Positions 61,101 through 64,000 of a stretch of DNA of 64,000 nt are shown piece after piece (position 1 is the first letter of the stretch; each line of letters begins with the position of its first letter). Source of the DNA: Isoptericola sp. BMS4. GTDB lineage: Bacteria; Actinomycetota; Actinomycetes; Actinomycetales; Cellulomonadaceae. Position numbers and translations under genes: made by a program. Below the pieces are notes generated by a model. It did not search any database. It was not told the origin of the DNA and worked only from the letters and a program-made list of their open reading frames with translations. Where the stretch lies: contig NZ_SIRP01000001.1 of assembly GCF_011634835.1 (NCBI RefSeq), positions 124,001 to 188,000 of the forward strand. Direction: 5' to 3'.

Positions 61101-62078
61101 ATGCACTACGAGCTCGCGGGCATGGACCTGGCCGACGTGCGCTTCGCGGTGTCGCCGCTGAACGAGCTCACGCTCTCGCTGCGCACGTGGCGAGACCCGG
61201 GCCGCTTCCCGGTGCACCTGCCGTGGCTGCGCCGTACGCAGGAGGCGCGCGACCGGCTCGACGTCGAGGTCCTCACAGCCCTGACGAACGACCTCATGTG
61301 GACGCCCGACTTCCTCAGCCAGCGCCCGCGCGGCCCGCTGACCCGGCTGGACGACGAGCTGGCCCTGGTCGAGGCGGTCCCGGACGACGTGGTCGCGGCC
61401 GGCCTCGCCACCGTCCACCCGCAGGGCCTCCCGGCACCGCTGCGCGGCCCCGTCCCCCAGGTCCGCCGGCGGATCATGACGGCGCTCGCGGACTACTGGG
61501 ACGCCTGTTTCGCACCGTCCTGGCCCAGGATGCGCGCCGTGCTGCAGGCCGACGTCGTGCACCGCGGGACCGTCCTGTCCGCGGGCGGCGCGGGGGCGAT
61601 GTTCGGCTCCCTGGCGGAGCGGGTGTCCTTCGCCGACGGGGTGGTGAGCGTGCGGCTGACGACCCACCGGCTCGACCTGCACCGCGCCACGTCGGGGGTA
61701 GGGCTCACGCTGGTGCCCACCCTGTTCACGCGGGCCGCGTCATGCCCCATCTCGCCCCACGAACCGCCGATGATCATGTACGGCAGCCGCGGCACCGGGA
61801 CGCTCTGGCAGCCGGACCGGCAGGCGCTCCAGGACGCGGCCGGCGGCGCCGTCGCGGCGGTCCTGGGCCGCGTGCGGGCCGGGCTGCTCACGGCGCTGGA
61901 GCACCCGGCGTCGTCCACCGAGCTGGCCGGCCGCCTCGGCGTGAGCACCAGCGCGGTGAACCAGCACCTGCGGGTGCTGCGGGACGCCGGGCTGCTCACG
62001 TCCGCCCGCGCCGGGCGCTCGGTGCTGTACCTGCGCTCGGAGGTGGGCGATGCCCTCGTCGGCGGGGCGCGGCGCTGA
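61101..62078 (+). CDS. DUF5937/ArsR-type transcriptional regulator
   Basis: This 325-residue protein has a long N-terminal domain (DLADVRFAVSPLNELTLSLRTWRDPGRFPVHLPWL, LWQPDRQALQDA) typical of DUF5937. The C-terminal winged HTH reads LLTALEHPASSTELAGRLGVSTSAVNQHLRVLRDAGLLTSARAGRSVLYLRS. ATG 61101 has GGGTGGGG close upstream; GTG 61092 would abut the palindrome. It probably represses itself and the MFS gene. Confidence 0.9.
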   Translation: MHYELAGMDLADVRFAVSPLNELTLSLRTWRDPGRFPVHLPWLRRTQEARDRLDVEVLTALTNDLMWTPDFLSQRPRGPLTRLDDELALVEAVPDDVVAAGLATVHPQGLPAPLRGPVPQVRRRIMTALADYWDACFAPSWPRMRAVLQADVVHRGTVLSAGGAGAMFGSLAERVSFADGVVSVRLTTHRLDLHRATSGVGLTLVPTLFTRAASCPISPHEPPMIMYGSRGTGTLWQPDRQALQDAAGGAVAAVLGRVRAGLLTALEHPASSTELAGRLGVSTSAVNQHLRVLRDAGLLTSARAGRSVLYLRSEVGDALVGGARR

Positions 62079-62100
62079 CCGGGCACGCCGTGCCGGTCAG
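62075..62100. terminator. Bidirectional hairpin between convergent regulators
   Basis: CTGACCGGGCACG (62075-62087) pairs with CGTGCCGGTCAG (62089-62100) with one bulged G. It contains the stop codons of both the DUF5937 gene (62076-62078) and the TetR gene (62097-62099). Confidence 0.7.
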
Positions 62101-62672
62101 GACTGGCGGTCGGAGCGTCTGCCGAGGTGAGCGTCCAGCACCTCGCGCGCCCAGGACGCGTCGGCGTCGGGGTCCTGCCGCACGACGTGCAGCGCGAGGC
62201 CGTCGACGAGGGCGTGCACCTCGCTGACGGTGGCGGGGTCGGACGGCGCGCCGGTGAGCGCGGCGAGGGCGCGAGCGCAGACGTCGCGCACGGCGTCCTG
62301 CGCGGCGCGGTGCGCCTGGCGCAGCGTGGGGTCGGTCATCGCGGCGGTGCCGAGGGCGAGGTAGACCTCCATCTCGGTGCGGCGCTCGGCGTCGAGCGGG
62401 AGCAGCTCGGCGAGCACGCCCCGCGCCCACTCCTCCCCCGTGCCGGGGACGGCGTCGACGCGCTCGCGCAGCCGCTCGAGGACGAGGGCGACGGCCCGCT
62501 CGCGCACGCTCGCCACGGTGGGGAACGTGTAGCGCAGCGAGCTCTGCGGCAGGCCGGCCTCGGCGGCCACGTTGCGCACGGACAGGGCACCGAGACCGTC
62601 GCGGACGAGCACCCGCCACGCCGCCTCCGACACCTGGCGCCGGCGTTCGTCACGGTCGAGTCGTTGCGGCAC
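62097..62672 (-). CDS. TetR-family repressor of SMR exporter
   Basis: This 191-residue protein has N-terminal HTH RRRQVSEAAWRVLVRDGLGALSVRNVAAEAGLPQSSLRYTFPTVASVRERAVALVLERL, and a helical ligand-binding domain with a TetR_C-like region (LAALTGAPSDPATVSEVHALVDGLALHVVRQ). GTG 62672 gives the canonical start (PQRLDRDERRRQ). Two palindromes with TTCGCAC arms lie between it and the divergent SMR genes. Confidence 0.92.
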   Translation of the reverse strand: MPQRLDRDERRRQVSEAAWRVLVRDGLGALSVRNVAAEAGLPQSSLRYTFPTVASVRERAVALVLERLRERVDAVPGTGEEWARGVLAELLPLDAERRTEMEVYLALGTAAMTDPTLRQAHRAAQDAVRDVCARALAALTGAPSDPATVSEVHALVDGLALHVVRQDPDADASWAREVLDAHLGRRSDRQS

Positions 62673-62681
62673 GAGCCCATG

Positions 62682-62699
62682 TTCGCACAGTCGTGCGAA
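62682..62699. promoter_or_regulatory. TetR operator O1 (imperfect)
   Basis: TTCGCACAGTCGTGCGAA matches the stronger site at 62714-62735 except for the two central bases (AG for GA). It lies 9 bp from the TetR start codon and suggests autoregulation. Confidence 0.75.
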
Positions 62700-62713
62700 G
62701 TGTGCTAGAACTA

Positions 62714-62735
62714 TATTCGCACGATCGTGCGAATA
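62714..62735. promoter_or_regulatory. TetR operator O2 (perfect 22-bp palindrome)
   Basis: The 20-bp core ATTCGCACGATCGTGCGAAT (62715-62734) extends by one T/A pair on each side to 22 bp. Its centre is 34 bp from O1 and it lies 22 bp before the first SMR gene, where binding would block transcription. Confidence 0.85.
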
Positions 62736-62757
62736 AGACTCGAGAGGAGCGTGCGCC

Positions 62758-63072
62758 GTGGACTGGGTGATCCTGATCGCGGCCGGCGTCATGGAGGCCG
62801 GATGGGCGACCGCCCTCAGCGCCTCCCGCGGCTTCAAGAGACTCTGGCCGACGGTGATCTTCGTCGTCACGCTCGCGCTGAGCATGTGGGGGCTGGCGCA
62901 CGCCATGCTCACCATCCCGGTCGGCACCGCCTACGCGGTGTGGGTCGGGATCGGCGCGGTGCTCACCGTGGTCGTGTCGATCCTCCGGGGCGAGGAGAAG
63001 CTTTCCACCGCCCGGCTCCTGCTCCTGCTGGGGCTCGTCGGGTGCGTCGTCGGGCTCAAGGTGGTGGGTTGA
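62758..63072 (+). CDS. SMR-family exporter subunit (SugE/Gdx-like), first of pair
   Basis: This 104-residue protein has four helices: VILIAAGVMEAGWATALSAS with the membrane Glu (about 13) used for proton/cation exchange, LWPTVIFVVTLALSMWGLAHAML, VGTAYAVWVGIGAVLTVVVSIL and LLLLLGLVGCVVGLKVVG. The WATALSAS and GTAYAVWVGIGA patterns fit the SugE/Gdx branch, whose members export guanidinium or quaternary ammonium compounds. GTG 62758 has GAGAGGAG 8 nt upstream. It is the TetR-controlled gene. Confidence 0.93.
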   Translation: MDWVILIAAGVMEAGWATALSASRGFKRLWPTVIFVVTLALSMWGLAHAMLTIPVGTAYAVWVGIGAVLTVVVSILRGEEKLSTARLLLLLGLVGCVVGLKVVG

Positions 63073-63073
63073 G

Positions 63074-63508
63074 ATGAGCACGCGGAGCAACGGGCTCGCC
63101 TGGGGCGTCCTGCTGGCCAGCGCGGTGCTGGAGGCCGTCTGGGCGACCGCGCTGGACGCGAGCCACGGGTTCACCGTGCTCGCCGACACGGTCGTGTTCC
63201 TGGTCGCGCTGACCCTGAGCATGCTGGGCCTCGGCTATGCGGCCAAGCACATCCCGATCGGCACGGCCTACGCGATCTGGACCGGCATCGGCGCGGCCCT
63301 CACCGTCGCGTGGTCGATGACCACCGGCACCGAGACGGTCAGCGCGCTCAAGGTCCTGTTCCTCGCCGGCATCGTCGGGTGCGCCGTCGGCCTCAAGCTG
63401 GTCGGCCACGACGACGCGGGGCACGACGACGGGCACGACGGCCCGGACGAGGAGCCCGCGGTCAGCGCCGGTGCACGACCTGCGCCGCGACCTGGTCGCG
63501 GGGCATGA
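63074..63508 (+). CDS. SMR-family exporter subunit with His/Asp-rich tail, second of pair
   Basis: This 144-residue protein has the same four-helix plan: LAWGVLLASAVLEAVWATALDAS with the membrane Glu, VVFLVALTLSMLGLGYAAKHI, IGTAYAIWTGIGAALTVAWSM and VLFLAGIVGCAVGLKLVG. It is followed by a 38-residue tail (HDDAGHDDGHDGPDEEP...), which SMR proteins normally lack. It starts 1 bp after the first subunit's stop, so a heterodimer is likely. The tail-coding region overlaps the convergent SDR gene by 47 bp. Confidence 0.92.
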   Translation: MSTRSNGLAWGVLLASAVLEAVWATALDASHGFTVLADTVVFLVALTLSMLGLGYAAKHIPIGTAYAIWTGIGAALTVAWSMTTGTETVSALKVLFLAGIVGCAVGLKLVGHDDAGHDDGHDGPDEEPAVSAGARPAPRPGRGA

Positions 63509-64000
63509 GCAGGATCTGGTCGACGTTCACGTGCGCCGGGCGGGTGGCGACCCACGCCACGGTCTCGGCGACGTCCTCGGCCGTGAGCGGCTCGGCCCCG
63601 GCATAGACGGCGTCCGCCCGCTCCTGGTCGCCCTTGAAGCGCACCAGGGAGAAGTCGGTGTGCACCATGCCCGGGTCGATCTCGCTGACGCGCACCGGCT
63701 GGCCGAGCAGCTCCAGGCGCAGCACACGGGTGAGCGCCGCCTCGGCGTGCTTGGCGGCGTTGTAGCCGGCGCCGCCCTTGTAGGGCTCGCGGCCAGCGAT
63801 GGACCCGATGGTGATGACCTGGCCGTCGCCGGACGCGACCAGCCTCGGCAGCAGCGCCTTGGTGACGCGCACCGTGCCGAGCACGTTGATGTCGTACATG
63901 CGCTGCCAGTCGGCCAGGTCGGCCTCCGCCACCGGGTCCGCCCCCAGCGCGCCGCCGGCGTTGTTGACGAGCAGGTCGCAACGCCCGAACCGCTCGTCGA
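63462..64000 (-). CDS. Short-chain dehydrogenase/reductase, N-terminus outside window
   Basis: About 178 C-terminal residues are visible. They include LLVNNAGGALG, WQRMYDINVLGTVRVTKALLPRLV, VITIGSIAGREPYKGGAGYNAAK (catalytic Ser, Tyr and Lys of the SDR family) and VSEIDPGMVHTDFSLVRF. The Rossmann TGxxxGIG motif lies beyond the right edge. NADP-dependent SDRs of this type act on small alcohols or 3-hydroxy acids. The gene converges on the SMR pair with a 47-bp overlap. Confidence 0.93.
   Translation of the reverse strand, partial: DERFGRCDLLVNNAGGALGADPVAEADLADWQRMYDINVLGTVRVTKALLPRLVASGDGQVITIGSIAGREPYKGGAGYNAAKHAEAALTRVLRLELLGQPVRVSEIDPGMVHTDFSLVRFKGDQERADAVYAGAEPLTAEDVAETVAWVATRPAHVNVDQILLMPRDQVAAQVVHRR

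Noticed and set aside
62750-63072. Guanidine riboswitch ahead of the SMR pair
   Set aside because: The gap between operator O2 and the start codon is only 22 bp, too short for a known guanidine riboswitch. TetR control explains the region.
1-64000. CRISPR arrays, tRNA or rRNA genes, insertion sequences
   Set aside because: No regularly spaced repeats, no tRNA T-loop motif with a cloverleaf, and no transposase gene were recognised on either strand.

Overview
The window is very GC-rich, with many GTG starts, start/stop overlaps (ATGA, GTGA, TGATG), LacI- and ROK-controlled glycoside hydrolase loci, Tat and lipoprotein signals and a DyP/PCuAC/CopC copper cluster. This points to a saprophytic actinobacterium of the order Micrococcales, Cellulomonadaceae/Promicromonosporaceae-like; the assignment is inferred from gene content and base composition only. 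I found no rRNA, tRNA, CRISPR array, IS element, integrase or replication origin.

Layout. (1) 1-14.5 kb is a LacI-controlled oligosaccharide locus. On the minus strand are a LacI repressor, a family-5 binding protein, DppB/DppC-type permeases, a fused double ATPase and a sulfatase that runs off the window. Divergently on the plus strand are a GH35-like enzyme, GH13, GH1 and a secreted glycoamylase-fold protein. Two operators lie between the halves. (2) 14.5-17.4 kb holds a CopB-type copper ATPase divergent from a Vat-like acetyltransferase, with two ATACCCC-type inverted repeats between them. (3) 17.7-26.4 kb is an eight-gene T4SS-like envelope cluster (small membrane proteins, VirB4/ConE-like ATPase, VirB6/TrbL-like channel, VirB8-like protein, bifunctional wall hydrolase) with no relaxase, coupling protein or integrase nearby. 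(4) 26.6-29.5 kb has small regulatory or unknown genes and a GH51 arabinofuranosidase. (5) 29.5-34.3 kb is a copper/iron envelope operon: membrane protein, CopC-like, PCuAC, DyP peroxidase, PepSY. (6) 34.4-46.6 kb is a second LacI locus: CUT1 sugar importer without ATPase, GH35, a six-domain GH30, and divergently the LacI gene and a GH20. The enzymes suit arabinogalactan or other galactan-rich glycans. (7) 46.7-50.5 kb is a scarred patch with a deleted copy of a DUF218 gene, an HD protein, a frameshifted HTH-TPR regulator, the intact DUF218 gene and two unknown small genes. (8) 50.5-59.8 kb holds a ROK repressor divergent from a second peptide/opine-type ABC importer, an M81 (MlrC-like) metallopeptidase and a ROK sugar kinase. 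(9) 59.8-64 kb holds an MFS efflux pump with its ArsR-type regulator, a TetR regulator with two operators and a paired SMR exporter, and a truncated SDR.

The recurring theme is local repressors (LacI x2, ROK, ArsR-like, TetR, probable CsoR-type sites) acting on palindromic operators between divergent genes. A second theme is a set of long 57-67 bp intergenic hairpins placed 9-29 nt after stop codons, three of which share nearly the same stem sequence. The T4SS-like cluster without mobilisation genes is the best candidate for an undescribed system.
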